This document shows, piece by piece, positions 8,874 through 18,665 of a stretch of DNA of 64,000 bases. This stretch comes from Pseudoalteromonas atlantica (lineage in GTDB: Bacteria; Pseudomonadota; Gammaproteobacteria; Enterobacterales; Alteromonadaceae): NCBI GenBank assembly GCA_007988745.1, contig BJUT01000002.1, positions 1-64,000 of the forward strand, in the 5' to 3' direction. Each line of letters starts with the position of its first letter. Position 1 is the first letter of the stretch. The notes under the pieces are model-generated. The model was not told where the DNA came from, made no database searches, and saw nothing but the letters and a program-made list of their open reading frames with translations. The translations under genes and the position numbers were made by a program.

Positions 8874-8912
8874 AAAAAGCCCTCCGCACCTAACCGTTCG
8901 GAGGGCTTTTTA
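8874..8912 (+). terminator. ilv attenuator
   Basis: AAGCCCTCCG (8877-8886) pairs with CGGAGGGCTT (8899-8908) and is followed by a T-run: a strong intrinsic terminator between leader peptide and ilvG. The 5' arm is also complementary to GAGGGCTT at 8842-8849 in the leader frame, giving mutually exclusive antiterminator and terminator folds. Confidence 0.85.
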
Positions 8913-8940
8913 GTTTTAAGCACAAAGTTTTAAAGATTTT

Positions 8941-9103
8941 ATACCAATTCGCTTAATTAAGTGATCTATTTTGAGGATAGATAAACGTGTTGATAGCTAG
9001 GCAAAAAATTCGCTATTTAGTTGTTCTAAATGAGAATTTTTTAACGCAGATAGCGACACTTTTAGCCCCCTAAAAATAATTAAGTATTATTGCGGATTGG
9101 TAT
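8941..9103. repeat. MITE-like repeat element, full copy (163 bp)
   Basis: The element begins ATACCAATTCGC and ends GCGGATTGGTAT, imperfect terminal inverted repeats. Its inner ends also carry AATTAAG words in opposite orientation. No reading frame lies inside. Related end sequences occur at 36974-37004 and 40015-40040. It lies between the ilv attenuator and ilvG, so it becomes part of the ilv mRNA. Confidence 0.7.
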
Positions 9104-9165
9104 TAGCTATAAGTTTTTTAAGTAAGTAGGTAATTGGGTTGTCACTGAGGAATGAGGATTAATTA

Positions 9166-10815
9166 ATGACAGGCGCAGAACTAACAATCGATTTATTAGC
9201 CAAGCACGGCGTAAATGAAGTATTTGGCTACCCTGGCGGAGCTATTATGCCCATTTACGATGCGCTGTATGGCGCGCCTGTAAAGCATTACCTTACTCGC
9301 CACGAGCAAGGTGCTGGCTTTGCCGCAGTGGGTTATGCTCGCAGCACAGGCAAATTAGGCGTTTGTTTTGCTACCTCAGGCCCTGGCGCTACTAACTTAA
9401 TAACAGCTCTTGCCGATGCAATGATGGACTCAGTGCCATTATTAGCAATTACAGGCCAAGTACCGACTGCCGCTATTGGCTCAGATGCATTTCAAGAAGT
9501 CGATGTACTAGGTATGTCACTGTCGTGTACTAAACATAGCTACATGGTAGAGCGCCCAGAAGACTTAGCTGAAATATTACAAGAAGCCATGCACTTAGCT
9601 CAAAGTGGTCGCCCAGGCCCTGTGCTTGTAGATATTCCAAAAGATATTCAAATGGCGCAAGTACCTTTTAAACCTTGGTTAGCTGCTGATGAATATTTAC
9701 CACAACTTGATTTAAACCAAGTAGCCATTGCAAACCAGTTATTAACTGAAGCAAAGCAGCCAGTAGCGTATGTAGGTGGTGGCGTACAAGCCGCCGATGC
9801 GCAAAATGAGTTAATGCAGTTTTTAAACAAAACACAAATGCCAGCGGTATCAACATTAAAAGCGCTAGGCAGTGTGTTACCAGATTACGAGCACTACTTA
9901 GGAATGTTAGGCATGCACGGCACACAAGCGGCTAACATAGCAGTACAAGAGTGTGATGTACTTGTATGTATAGGCGCGCGCTTTGATGACCGCGTAACGG
10001 GCAACTTAGCCAAATTTGCAGCCAAAGCAAAAGTAATTCACTTAGACATTGACGCGGCCGAAGTAGGTAAACGCAAACCTGCTAAAGCGTCCTTAATTGC
10101 TGATCTAAAAACCTCATTACCCGCACTTGAGTGTGTTGTAACACCTAAAGCATGGTGCGATACAAATAAGCTCATGAGCGAAAAACACGCATGGCGTTAC
10201 GACTACCCAGGCGAAAAAGTATTTGCCCCGTATTTATTGAACCAGTTAAGCCAGCGTATGCCAAAAACAGGCGTGGTGTGCTGCGATGTAGGCCAGCACC
10301 AAATGTGGGTGGCGCAACATATGAAATTTAACCACCCAAGTAATCACTTAAGTAGTGGTGGCGCAGGCACTATGGGCTTTGGTTTACCAGCGGCTATTGG
10401 CGCACAGGTAGCACGCCCAGATGATTTTGTAATAACGGTGTCGGGTGATGGCTCAATCATGATGAACATTCAAGAGCTTGCCACTATACGTCGTAACAAT
10501 TTACCAGTAAAAATACTAATATTAGATAACCAACGCTTAGGTATGGTTCGTCAATGGCAGGAACTGTTTTTTGAAGGGCGTTACTCTGAAACCAATCTTT
10601 CAGATAACCCTGATTTTGTTCAGTTAGCGGCGGTATTTGGTATTCCTGGGCAAACTATTACTAAAGCCAACGAAGTAGACGATGCAATCACTGCACTGGT
10701 AAACAGCGAAGGGCCGTATATTTTACATGCCTGTATAGATGATAAAGAAAACGTATGGCCGCTTGTACCACCAGGGGCTGCAAATGACGAAATGATTACG
10801 GAGAAAGCACAATGA
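9166..10815 (+). CDS. ilvG: Acetolactate synthase II, large subunit
   Basis: A 549-residue thiamine-diphosphate enzyme, the same length as E. coli IlvG. It joins two pyruvates, or pyruvate and 2-oxobutyrate, to form the acetohydroxy acids of valine and isoleucine synthesis. Visible parts are the N-terminal pyrimidine-binding domain with '[12 protein letters not shown]', the catalytic Glu in '[10 protein letters not shown]', the central FAD-binding domain and the C-terminal ThDP motif beginning 'GDGSIMMN' and ending near 'NQRLGMV'. GAGGATT precedes the ATG. The gene overlaps ilvM by four bases (ATGA). First structural gene after the attenuator; it is intact, unlike ilvG of E. coli K-12. Confidence 0.95.
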   Translation: MTGAELTIDLLAKHGVNEVFGYPGGAIMPIYDALYGAPVKHYLTRHEQGAGFAAVGYARSTGKLGVCFATSGPGATNLITALADAMMDSVPLLAITGQVPTAAIGSDAFQEVDVLGMSLSCTKHSYMVERPEDLAEILQEAMHLAQSGRPGPVLVDIPKDIQMAQVPFKPWLAADEYLPQLDLNQVAIANQLLTEAKQPVAYVGGGVQAADAQNELMQFLNKTQMPAVSTLKALGSVLPDYEHYLGMLGMHGTQAANIAVQECDVLVCIGARFDDRVTGNLAKFAAKAKVIHLDIDAAEVGKRKPAKASLIADLKTSLPALECVVTPKAWCDTNKLMSEKHAWRYDYPGEKVFAPYLLNQLSQRMPKTGVVCCDVGQHQMWVAQHMKFNHPSNHLSSGGAGTMGFGLPAAIGAQVARPDDFVITVSGDGSIMMNIQELATIRRNNLPVKILILDNQRLGMVRQWQELFFEGRYSETNLSDNPDFVQLAAVFGIPGQTITKANEVDDAITALVNSEGPYILHACIDDKENVWPLVPPGAANDEMITEKAQ

Positions 10816-11054
10816 AACACAGCTTAACTATTGCATTGAAAAACCAAAGTATTGCGGTGGAGCGCTTTTTACGTGTTGTGCGTCACCGTGGTTTTGACCT
10901 TACGCATTTTCAGCTTAATACAGATGAAGCTCAATATACGATAGCAATGACGGTTGATAGCGATAAGCCTATTCATCTATTAACCAGCCAGCTAAATAAG
11001 TTGGTAGACGTGAAAGAAATCAGCTTAGAAAATTTACAGCAACAAGCAGTGTAA
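10812..11054 (+). CDS. ilvM: Acetolactate synthase II, small subunit
   Basis: An 80-residue ACT-domain protein, the regulatory/activating subunit that pairs with IlvG. Its size and the '[13 protein letters not shown]' start fit IlvM. It overlaps ilvG by ATGA, indicating translational coupling and stoichiometric production. A gap of about 100 bases then separates it from ilvD. The aminotransferase gene ilvE, which lies at this point in E. coli, is absent. Confidence 0.9.
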   Translation: MKHSLTIALKNQSIAVERFLRVVRHRGFDLTHFQLNTDEAQYTIAMTVDSDKPIHLLTSQLNKLVDVKEISLENLQQQAV

Positions 11055-11159
11055 CTGCTAACGAAACACATTTACGCGTTACTGAATATAACCATCAGTA
11101 ACTCAACAATTTTTAGAATGAGGAATGCCCGCTTACACAGCGGCAAAACAGAGGTAACT

Positions 11160-13016
11160 ATGGCTAAATTAAGAAGTGCAACAACAACTGAAGGACGTAA
11201 ACGCGCAGGCGCACGTGCATTATGGCGCGCAACAGGCATGACCGACACCGACTTTGGTAAACCTATTATTGCTGTAGTTAACTCGTTTACGCAATTTGTA
11301 CCAGGGCATGTACACCTTAATCAGCTTAGTGAGCTAATGGCGGAAACAATCACGCAAGCGGGCGGCGTTCCAAAAGAATTTAACACCATCGCAATTGATG
11401 ACGGTATCGCAATGGGCCACGGTGGTATGCTTTACTCACTGCCTTCTCGCGACTTAATTGCAGACTCTGTTGAGTACATGGTTAACGGCCACTGCGCTGA
11501 TGCGATGATCTGTATTTCTAACTGTGACAAAATCACCCCAGGGATGATGCTTGCAGCGCTACGTTTAAATATACCGGTTATTTTTGTATCGGGCGGGCCA
11601 ATGGAAGCGGGTAAAACCAAACTTGCTAACATCGATATTAAACTAGATTTAGTTGATGCCATGGTAAAAGGCGCTGATGAAACAGTAAGTGATGCTGATT
11701 CAGAGCAAGTAGAGCGCTCTGCGTGTCCTACCTGTGGCTCGTGTTCGGGTATGTTTACTGCCAACTCAATGAACTGTTTATTAGAGGCTATTGGCCTTGC
11801 ACTACCGGGTAACGGCACAACGCTTGCAACTCATAAAGATCGTAAGCAACTGTATGTAGAAGCCGGCGCTCGCATTGTTGACTTGTGTCGCGAGTACTAC
11901 CAAAAAGACAACCACGACGTGTTACCGCGTGCAATTGCAAACAAAACAGCCTTTATGAACTCTATGGTGGTTGATATTGCTATGGGTGGTTCATCTAATA
12001 CTGTATTGCATTTATTAGCAGCGGCACAAGAAGCCGGTGTAGATTTTGATATGTCGCACATTGATGAGCTATCTCGCAAAACACCATTTTTATGTAAAGT
12101 GGCCCCAGCTACACCTGAGTACCACATAGAAGATGTGCATCGCGCTGGTGGCATGATGGCAATTGTACGTGAGCTAGGTAAAGCAGGTTTAGTTGATTTA
12201 TCGGTAAACCACGTAGCGGGTATGACGATGGGTGAGCTTGTTAAAAAGTGGGATGCGACTGACCCTACAAACGAAGCAGCACAAAAGTTTTACCGTGCAG
12301 GCCCTGCCGGTATTCGTACTACAAAAGCAATGAGCCAAGAGTGCCGTTGGGATGAAGGCGATAACGACCGAAAGCATGGTTGTATCCGTAGTGTTGAGCA
12401 TGCCTTTAGACAAGATGGTGGCTTAGCTGTGCTTTCAGGTAACTTAGCGGTTGATGGCTGTATTGTTAAAAGTGCAGGTGTAGTTGACGAAATGCTGCAT
12501 TTTGAAGGCACTGCCGTGGTGTACGAATCACAAGATGATTCAGTAGAAGGCATTTTAAACGACGAAGTAAAAGCCGGTGATGTTGTGGTTATTCGCTACG
12601 AAGGCCCTAAAGGCGGCCCAGGTATGCAAGAAATGCTTTACCCAACGAGCTACTTAAAATCAAAAGGCCTTGCTGAAAAATGTGCCTTGATCACCGATGG
12701 TCGTTTCTCGGGCGGCACTTCTGGTTTATCAATTGGCCACATATCGCCAGAGGCGGCAAGTGGCGGTGCTATTGCGTATGTTGAAAATGGCGACAAAATT
12801 ATCATTGATATCGCAACACGTGAAATCACCCTTGCATTAAGTGATGAAGAGCTAGAAGCACGTAAACAAAAGCAATTAGCGCGTGGTAAGCAAGCGTATA
12901 AGCCGCTTGATCGTGACCGCTATGTATCGTCGGCATTAAAAGCGTATGCATTACTTGCAACCAGTGCCGATAAGGGCGCAGTACGTGATTTAGCCAAACT
13001 GGAGGAGCTTAGCTAA
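11160..13016 (+). CDS. ilvD: Dihydroxy-acid dehydratase
   Basis: A 618-residue iron-sulfur enzyme that dehydrates the dihydroxy acids of both valine and isoleucine synthesis to 2-oxo acids. Cluster cysteines are visible in 'CISNCDK' and '[11 protein letters not shown]'; the C-terminal '[19 protein letters not shown]' is diagnostic. The start is the ATG at 11160, which has GAGGTAAC ahead of it and matches the E. coli N-terminus (M-K/A-RSATTT pattern); an in-frame ATG at 11118 would add 14 residues foreign to the family. Third gene of the ilv operon, two bases ahead of ilvA. Confidence 0.95.
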   Translation: MAKLRSATTTEGRKRAGARALWRATGMTDTDFGKPIIAVVNSFTQFVPGHVHLNQLSELMAETITQAGGVPKEFNTIAIDDGIAMGHGGMLYSLPSRDLIADSVEYMVNGHCADAMICISNCDKITPGMMLAALRLNIPVIFVSGGPMEAGKTKLANIDIKLDLVDAMVKGADETVSDADSEQVERSACPTCGSCSGMFTANSMNCLLEAIGLALPGNGTTLATHKDRKQLYVEAGARIVDLCREYYQKDNHDVLPRAIANKTAFMNSMVVDIAMGGSSNTVLHLLAAAQEAGVDFDMSHIDELSRKTPFLCKVAPATPEYHIEDVHRAGGMMAIVRELGKAGLVDLSVNHVAGMTMGELVKKWDATDPTNEAAQKFYRAGPAGIRTTKAMSQECRWDEGDNDRKHGCIRSVEHAFRQDGGLAVLSGNLAVDGCIVKSAGVVDEMLHFEGTAVVYESQDDSVEGILNDEVKAGDVVVIRYEGPKGGPGMQEMLYPTSYLKSKGLAEKCALITDGRFSGGTSGLSIGHISPEAASGGAIAYVENGDKIIIDIATREITLALSDEELEARKQKQLARGKQAYKPLDRDRYVSSALKAYALLATSADKGAVRDLAKLEELS

Positions 13017-13018
13017 TT

Positions 13019-14572
13019 ATGGTTTCTCAAGAGCTCGATTATTTTCGCGCTATTATTCAGGCCAATATGGAACCGCTAGCTAAAGTAACTGAGGTCAGCG
13101 AAATGCGCGACCTCAGTGATAAATTAGGCAACCATGTTTGGTTAAAGCGTGAAGATCAACAGCCCGTGTATTCGTTTAAGTTACGCGGTGCTTATAATAA
13201 ATTAAACAAGTTACCAAAAGGGTCTGTTGTTATTACGGCATCTGCGGGTAACCATGCACAAGGTGTGGCGCTTAGTGCTTCACATCTTGGCCATAAAGCC
13301 ACTATTGTTATGCCAGTTACCACGCCTGAAATAAAAGTAAGTGCGGTACGTGCGCTGGGCGGTGAAGTGGTTTTACATGGCCATCATTTTGATGCTGCAA
13401 AAGCACATGCACTTGAACTAACAGAGCAACGCAATGGCGTATTTGTACCGCCTTTTGATGACCCTGACGTAATTGTGGGGCAAGGCACAGTGGCTCGCGA
13501 GCTTATGCAGCAACTCAACGAGCTTGATGCGGTATTTATCCCTGTTGGCGGTGGTGGCTTACTTGCTGGTATGGCGGTTTATATCAAATCATTACGCCCT
13601 GATATAAAAGTCATTGGCGTAGAAGCTGACGAAAGTGCATGTTTACAAGCCGCGCTTAAAGCGGGCGAGCCTGTTGAGCTTGACCGTGTTGGCAGTTTTG
13701 CCGATGGCGTAGCGGTTAAAGTTATTGGCAGCGAAACATTTCGCTTAGCGCAAAAATTTTGCGATGAAGTTGTAACTGTCAGTGGCGATGAAATTTGTGC
13801 CGCCATGCAAGATATTTTTGTCTCTACTCGCGCGATTTCAGAGCCCTCAGGTGCACTTGCAACCGCAGGGCTTAAAAAGTGGAGCCAGCAATCGGGCTTA
13901 AAAGGGCTGCATTTAGCAGCGGTGCTTTCGGGTGCTAACTTAAACTTTGATCGCTTACGTTATGTGGCTGAGCGTACTGCGCTAGGTGAAAAAAACGAAG
14001 CGCTACTTGCGGTGACCATTAAAGAAGAAAAAGGCAGCTTTAAGCAGTTTTGCACCTCTTTAGGTGGTCGGGCTATTACTGAGTTTAACTACCGTTATGC
14101 AGGACCAGGTGAAGCGCAAATATTTGTAGGTATTGCCCTGCGCCAGGGTGAGCAAGAACTCAACGAGCTAAAACAAGACCTAACTAACAACGACTACCAA
14201 TTTTACGATTTATCAGATAACGAACTCGCTAAATTACACGTACGTTATATGGTAGGGGGTAAAGCACCGGAGCAGTTACACGAAAGGTTATTACGGTTTG
14301 AATTTCCGGAATACCCAGGAGCCCTTGCGCGCTTTTTAGATACCCTAGGTAGCAATTGGAATATTACTTTATTTCATTATCGCAATCATGGGGGGTCTAT
14401 CGGAAATGTACTGGCGGGCTTTGCTATTGAGCCAAGCCAATTTGATATGTTTAACGAGCACTTAAATCGCTTAGGTTACAGTGTACAAGATGAAACACAT
14501 AACCCGTGTTTTACGCAGTTTTTAACCTCTCAGCCACAAAGCCCAAACGTTGACAATTTAGCCTCAGCTTAG
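13019..14572 (+). CDS. ilvA: Threonine ammonia-lyase, biosynthetic
   Basis: A 517-residue PLP enzyme converting threonine to 2-oxobutyrate, the committing step to isoleucine. The PLP lysine is Lys54 in 'YSFKLRGAYNK', and the phosphate-binding glycine loop is 'PVGGGGLLAG'. Two C-terminal ACT-like regulatory domains (about 325-400 and 420-500) mark the biosynthetic form that is inhibited by isoleucine, not the short catabolic one. It begins two bases after ilvD and ends ahead of a hairpin at 14582, so it closes the ilvGMDA operon. Confidence 0.95.
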   Translation: MVSQELDYFRAIIQANMEPLAKVTEVSEMRDLSDKLGNHVWLKREDQQPVYSFKLRGAYNKLNKLPKGSVVITASAGNHAQGVALSASHLGHKATIVMPVTTPEIKVSAVRALGGEVVLHGHHFDAAKAHALELTEQRNGVFVPPFDDPDVIVGQGTVARELMQQLNELDAVFIPVGGGGLLAGMAVYIKSLRPDIKVIGVEADESACLQAALKAGEPVELDRVGSFADGVAVKVIGSETFRLAQKFCDEVVTVSGDEICAAMQDIFVSTRAISEPSGALATAGLKKWSQQSGLKGLHLAAVLSGANLNFDRLRYVAERTALGEKNEALLAVTIKEEKGSFKQFCTSLGGRAITEFNYRYAGPGEAQIFVGIALRQGEQELNELKQDLTNNDYQFYDLSDNELAKLHVRYMVGGKAPEQLHERLLRFEFPEYPGALARFLDTLGSNWNITLFHYRNHGGSIGNVLAGFAIEPSQFDMFNEHLNRLGYSVQDETHNPCFTQFLTSQPQSPNVDNLASA

Positions 14573-14581
14573 GGTTTTTAT

Positions 14582-14613
14582 AAGCAAGTATGCACGTTTG
14601 CATGCTTGCTTTA
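14582..14613 (+). terminator. Terminator of the ilv operon
   Basis: AAGCAAGTATGCA (14582-14594) pairs with TGCATGCTTGCTT with one mismatch-bulge and is followed by a short T-rich stretch. It lies ten bases after the ilvA stop. Confidence 0.7.
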
Positions 14614-14641
14614 TCGTGTGTTTTAAATATAGTTACAGCTA

Positions 14642-15703
14642 ATGACTACTATTTGGAACACCCAGTTGCTTATTAAAGGATTAATATTTGTAATTTTGCT
14701 TTTTTGCAGCCAACTAATGGCTCAAGAATCAGTCACTTTACAACTAAAATGGACCCACCAGTTTCAGTTCGCCGGCTATTACATGGCTCAGCAAAAAGGC
14801 TACTACAAAGACGCCGGACTTGATGTAACCATACGCGAAGCCAATCCTAAAATGCCTGACACTTTCACGCCTGTAGCAAGTGGAGAAGCCCAGTTTGGCG
14901 TAGCGCATTCGGGTATTTTACAACAAAGAGTAAACGGCCAACCGTTTGTAGCAATGGCGGCTATTTTACAGTTTTCCCCGTACTGTTGGATGGTAAAAGA
15001 CAGCTCTGATATTTTTCATCCTCGCGATTTTACCGCTAAACGTATTACCGAAGTGAGTAAAAAAGACAGTACCGAGCTGCTAGTTATGCTTAAACGCAGC
15101 GGTATTGATATTGCTACCTTAGAAGTATACGAAGGCGATGAGCCTGCGCTACAAGCGTGGCAAGAAAACAAACTTGATGCAATGCAAGTGTATGTCACCA
15201 CTCAGCCTTACTTTATGACTCAGCAAGGGGTATCGCACCGCCTTATATGCCCACAGCGCTATGGCATGGATGTGTATGGTGATGTGTTATTTACCAGCGA
15301 ATCAATGCTTAAAAAGCACCCGCAAACGGTCGAAAAGTTTTACCAAGCGAGCTTAAAAGGTTGGCGCTATGCGATGATGAATATGGATGAAGCCATTGCA
15401 ATTACTCAGCAAGTGTATGCGCCAAACAAAAGTTTTCATCAGCTAGCCTATGAAGCCGAAGTATTGAAAGACTACATAATGCCGCCTACGACCCATTTAG
15501 GGAATATGTCGATGGCCAAGTGGCGCTTAATTGCAGATTATTATGGTATTAAGCAAACGCAATTTGACGAGCACAAAGCTGGGTTTGTTTATAAATACCA
15601 AGAGCCAGAGCGATTACAACTGTCGTGGATGCTAATAGCCGCCTTTATTGTGAGTATTATTTCGATCCCCCTTTATTTGCGTTTAATACTTGGAAAAAAA
15701 TAA
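14642..15703 (+). CDS. NMT1/THI5-like substrate-binding protein with C-terminal membrane anchor
   Basis: A 353-residue protein. A signal peptide or N-terminal helix (about 10-27) is followed by an NMT1/THI5-like periplasmic binding domain that starts 'LQLKWTHQFQFAGYYMAQQKG', the form usually found as the sensor part of histidine kinases and diguanylate cyclases rather than in ABC transport. The last 25 residues are a transmembrane helix, and the protein then stops (GKK) with no output domain. No ABC permease or ATPase is adjacent. It could be a sensor that lost its cytoplasmic half, or a membrane-tethered binding protein serving another partner. The bound ligand, perhaps pyrimidine-like, is unknown. 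Confidence 0.75.
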   Translation: MTTIWNTQLLIKGLIFVILLFCSQLMAQESVTLQLKWTHQFQFAGYYMAQQKGYYKDAGLDVTIREANPKMPDTFTPVASGEAQFGVAHSGILQQRVNGQPFVAMAAILQFSPYCWMVKDSSDIFHPRDFTAKRITEVSKKDSTELLVMLKRSGIDIATLEVYEGDEPALQAWQENKLDAMQVYVTTQPYFMTQQGVSHRLICPQRYGMDVYGDVLFTSESMLKKHPQTVEKFYQASLKGWRYAMMNMDEAIAITQQVYAPNKSFHQLAYEAEVLKDYIMPPTTHLGNMSMAKWRLIADYYGIKQTQFDEHKAGFVYKYQEPERLQLSWMLIAAFIVSIISIPLYLRLILGKK

Positions 15704-15727
15704 CCGCTTAATGCTGCTCTGCGCAAC

Positions 15728-15736
15728 TGGTATAAT
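15728..15736 (+). promoter_or_regulatory. Extended -10 element before the methyltransferase gene
   Basis: TGGTATAAT matches the extended -10 consensus perfectly and lies 30 bases ahead of the ATG at 15766. Confidence 0.55.
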
Positions 15737-15765
15737 TAAACGTCTTTTTACTATTTTAAGTTGTT

Positions 15766-16941
15766 ATGAACCTAGCTGAGCAGTTTGCAGCACTCGATGC
15801 AGTGCTAATGAATACCCGCGAATATTGGCAATGTACAGCATTTGATTTTGATGAATTACCGTGGCCTGAGCTACAAGCGGCGTTAAATAACTTATCAGAT
15901 GCAGATGTCGCAAGGCTTGATAACGATCAGCAACAGCTTTATCAATTTTTTAGCCCATTTATCGCCGGGGTAGAGCAGCTACCTGAGCTGTGTAATTTAC
16001 CAAAAAGCCAGCAGCAACGTAGTGAATACCCGTTTTGGATAAGTAACGGTATTAAAGGGCGTAAGTTTGAGCAACTGCAAGACTTTGTTTCAGCATTAAC
16101 GAGTAATACACAGCCTGTACTTGAATGGTGCGCAGGTAAAGGGCATTTAGGCCGAATGCTTGCTTATAACGGCGCGCAAAGCGTACACAGTGTTGAGCTA
16201 CAAGGGCACCTTTGCGAGCAAGGAGAGCACAGTGCACGCAAGCAAGGTTTAGCGATGAAATTTAGCCAAGCTAATGTACTTGAAGATGAAACTCGCCATT
16301 TTTTTAATACCGACACACATGCGGTGGCACTGCATGCATGTGGCGCACTGCACCAAACATTTATGCAACACGCCAGCGCCGCTAGGGTAAAACGTATTAG
16401 TTTTTCGCCGTGCTGTTATCACTTATTTACCGATAGTCGTTATCAGGCAATGAGTGAGCTTGCCCTTGCTAGTAAGCTTAATTTAACGCACCGCGATTTA
16501 AAATTGGCGCTGCAAGAAACAGTTACAGCCCCTTCACGTGTAGCTAAAATACGAAAAACTGAGGTGGAATGGCGCTTAGGGTTTGACGCACTTCGAAAGT
16601 CACTCACTCATGAACATTATTACGTGAGTGTGCCTTCAGTTAACAAAGCCGTGTTCTCTGATACGTTTGCACAGTTTTGCGCTTGGGCGGGGGATAAAAA
16701 GTCTATAAGTATCCCTCAAGATACTGATTACGATAAGTTTTTATTAATTGGTAAGGCGCGTAAAAAAGTAACAGAGCGAATCGAACTGGTTCGACATGTG
16801 TTTAGAAGAGCAATAGAAGTTTGGCTTGTGCTCGATCGTGCTTTATATTTGCAACAGCAAGGTTATCACGTTTCAGTTACCACCTTTTGTGAGAAACAAT
16901 TAACTCCTCGCAATATTTTAATTCTTGCAAACACCAACTAA
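15766..16941 (+). CDS. Class I SAM-dependent methyltransferase (Methyltransf_32 type)
   Basis: A 391-residue protein. The SAM-binding motif I is 'VLEWCAGKGHLGRMLA' (about residues 118-133), followed by an acidic motif II in 'VHSVELQG', and 'ALHACGAL' further on. The later 'FSPCCYHLF' is a characteristic cysteine pair of the Methyltransf_32 group, whose known relatives act on RNA or glutathione-like substrates, none close enough to name. It has its own extended -10 promoter and is followed by the carbonic anhydrase gene 64 bases later. The class is clear; the substrate is unknown. Confidence 0.8.
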   Translation: MNLAEQFAALDAVLMNTREYWQCTAFDFDELPWPELQAALNNLSDADVARLDNDQQQLYQFFSPFIAGVEQLPELCNLPKSQQQRSEYPFWISNGIKGRKFEQLQDFVSALTSNTQPVLEWCAGKGHLGRMLAYNGAQSVHSVELQGHLCEQGEHSARKQGLAMKFSQANVLEDETRHFFNTDTHAVALHACGALHQTFMQHASAARVKRISFSPCCYHLFTDSRYQAMSELALASKLNLTHRDLKLALQETVTAPSRVAKIRKTEVEWRLGFDALRKSLTHEHYYVSVPSVNKAVFSDTFAQFCAWAGDKKSISIPQDTDYDKFLLIGKARKKVTERIELVRHVFRRAIEVWLVLDRALYLQQQGYHVSVTTFCEKQLTPRNILILANTN

Positions 16942-17005
16942 AAAGGCGCTCATTATTTGTCTTTTCTGGGGTGTAATTTCTATCCCGTCCTAAATAAGAG
17001 ATGCA

Positions 17006-17665
17006 ATGAGAAAGCTAAAAAATTTATTCGAAAACAACAAACGTTGGGCTGCACGTACAACCGAAGCCAACCCTGAGTTTTTTAAAATATTATCAATGCA
17101 ACAAAACCCAGAGTACTTGTGGATTGGCTGCTCAGACTCCCGTGTTCCTGCCAACCAAATTGTTGATTTACTGCCGGGTGAATTATTTGTACACCGTAAT
17201 GTAGCTAATGTGGTGGTACATACTGACCATAACTGTTTATCGGTAATGCAATACGCGGTAGAGGTGCTTAAAGTAAAACATATTATGGTGGTTGGCCACT
17301 ATGGCTGTGGCGGTGTACAAGCGGTATTAAATAACGCCAAATTTGGTTTTATTGATAATTGGTTACGCCATGTTGGCGATGTAAAAGAAAAACACTTAGA
17401 GCAGCTTAATGCAATGGATGAGCAACAGCGTTTAAGCCGCTTAATAGAGCTAAACGTTATTGAGCAAGTACGCAACGTGTGCAGAACAAACATAGTTCAA
17501 GATGCATGGGATAAAGGGCAAGAGCTCACAATTCATGGTTGGGTATATGGATTAGAGAACGGCCACTTGCACGACTTATCATCGGTTGTAACCTGCGCTG
17601 ATGAAGAAGGCGATGTGTATAAAAAAGCCGTTGCACATGTACTCGCTAAAGCCGGTTGCGAGTAA
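17006..17665 (+). CDS. can: Beta-class carbonic anhydrase
   Basis: A 219-residue cytoplasmic zinc enzyme interconverting CO2 and bicarbonate. All zinc and active-site residues fall at the same numbers as in E. coli Can: Cys42, Asp44 and Arg46 in 'GCSDSRVPA', and His98 and Cys101 in 'GHYGCGGVQ'. Length is also the same. It supplies bicarbonate for carboxylases at ambient CO2. The following short-chain-type gene starts nine bases later, so the two are probably cotranscribed. Confidence 0.93.
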   Translation: MRKLKNLFENNKRWAARTTEANPEFFKILSMQQNPEYLWIGCSDSRVPANQIVDLLPGELFVHRNVANVVVHTDHNCLSVMQYAVEVLKVKHIMVVGHYGCGGVQAVLNNAKFGFIDNWLRHVGDVKEKHLEQLNAMDEQQRLSRLIELNVIEQVRNVCRTNIVQDAWDKGQELTIHGWVYGLENGHLHDLSSVVTCADEEGDVYKKAVAHVLAKAGCE

Positions 17666-17673
17666 TTTAAACA

Positions 17674-18321
17674 ATGACTAAAACGGCGATAATCATAGGG
17701 GCAACAGGGGTTGTGGGGAGTGAGCTATTAACGCTTTTACTGCAAAGCCCTGCGTTTGGCCATGTGATTGCTATAACTCGCCGTAAGCTGGACGTTGAAC
17801 ATACTAAGCTCACTAATCAGGTTATTGATTTTGATTGTTTAACCAACTACTGCGCGTTATTTAAAGGGGATGTGTTTTTTTCGTGTTTGGGCACTACTAA
17901 AAAGCAGGCTGGCTCAACCGCGGCGCAGCGTAAAGTTGATTTTGATTATCAGTTTATTGCGGCGCAAATGGCGGCTAACAATGCAGTGAGTCATTATTGC
18001 TTGGTGTCATCAAGCGGCGCTAATGCACACAGCATCAGCCCTTACTTAAAAATGAAAGGCGAGCTTGAGCAGCACATAAAAACGCTGGGCTTTGCAAAAG
18101 TAAGTATATTCCAGCCGTCTTTATTAATAGGTGAGCGAAACGATACGCGAATAGCTGAGCAAATAGGCGCATTTGTGTTACCTGTTATTACTCAACTTCC
18201 TTTTTTAAAACGTTATAAACCCATTAGGGGTAAGCAAGTGGCGCTAAAAATGTGCGCTGTAAGTTTGGCGCAGCAACAACCACTGCAATACTATGTATTA
18301 GAGGCACTTTTTAATACATAG
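17674..18321 (+). CDS. NAD(P)-binding Rossmann protein, HTATIP2/YbjT-like
   Basis: A 215-residue protein of the atypical short-chain dehydrogenase group. The nucleotide-binding loop 'IIGATGVVGSELL' is at the N-terminus, with 'TRRKL' as the end of strand 2 (an arginine pair that favours NADPH), 'SCLGTTKKQAGS' in the middle, and 'VSSSGAN' plus 'YLKMKGELE' as the altered active-site segment (Y-x3-K). Similar bacterial proteins are annotated only as oxidoreductases. It is likely cotranscribed with can and ends before a strong bidirectional hairpin. Confidence 0.8.
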   Translation: MTKTAIIIGATGVVGSELLTLLLQSPAFGHVIAITRRKLDVEHTKLTNQVIDFDCLTNYCALFKGDVFFSCLGTTKKQAGSTAAQRKVDFDYQFIAAQMAANNAVSHYCLVSSSGANAHSISPYLKMKGELEQHIKTLGFAKVSIFQPSLLIGERNDTRIAEQIGAFVLPVITQLPFLKRYKPIRGKQVALKMCAVSLAQQQPLQYYVLEALFNT

Positions 18322-18345
18322 TGGGTAAATGTTAAAACTAAAAGC

Positions 18346-18372
18346 AAAAAAGCAGCCTTGGCTGCTTTTTTT
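18346..18372. terminator. Bidirectional terminator
   Basis: AAAAAAGCAGCC (18346-18357) pairs with GGCTGCTTTTTT (18360-18371). With A- and T-runs on both sides it serves both the rightward oxidoreductase gene and the leftward ubiK gene. Confidence 0.9.
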
Positions 18373-18401
18373 GTGGCTGAGTATACATACGTAAATACGT
18401 G

Positions 18402-18665
18402 CTACTCGGCGTTATTTTTAGCATTTAGTTGTTGCTCTAGTAACACAACTTTTGCTTCAAGCTCTGTGAGTTTTTCACGAGTACGAATAAGTACTTGGCT
18501 TTGCACATCAAATTCTTCGCGGCTAACAAAGTCCATTTCAGCCAGCTTATTTTGTAAAACTTGTTTGGTTTTACCTTCCAGTGTATCTGCTAGGTTTTTT
18601 ACACCTTGCGGCATGTTGTTGGTGATTTGCTTAGCAATTTCTTCAAGTTTTGCTGGATTGATCAT
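18402..18665 (-). CDS. ubiK: Ubiquinone biosynthesis accessory factor UbiK
   Basis: An 87-residue protein of the BMFP/YqiC family. The N-terminal amphipathic part 'MINPAKLEEIAKQI' is followed by a C-terminal coiled coil (about 45-82) through which UbiK trimerises and contacts UbiJ in the soluble complex that makes ubiquinone. Length and the 'EFDVQSQVLIRTREKL' segment are typical. AAGGGA lies ahead of the ATG. The gene stands alone, convergent with the oxidoreductase gene. Confidence 0.9.
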   Translation of the reverse strand: MINPAKLEEIAKQITNNMPQGVKNLADTLEGKTKQVLQNKLAEMDFVSREEFDVQSQVLIRTREKLTELEAKVVLLEQQLNAKNNAE

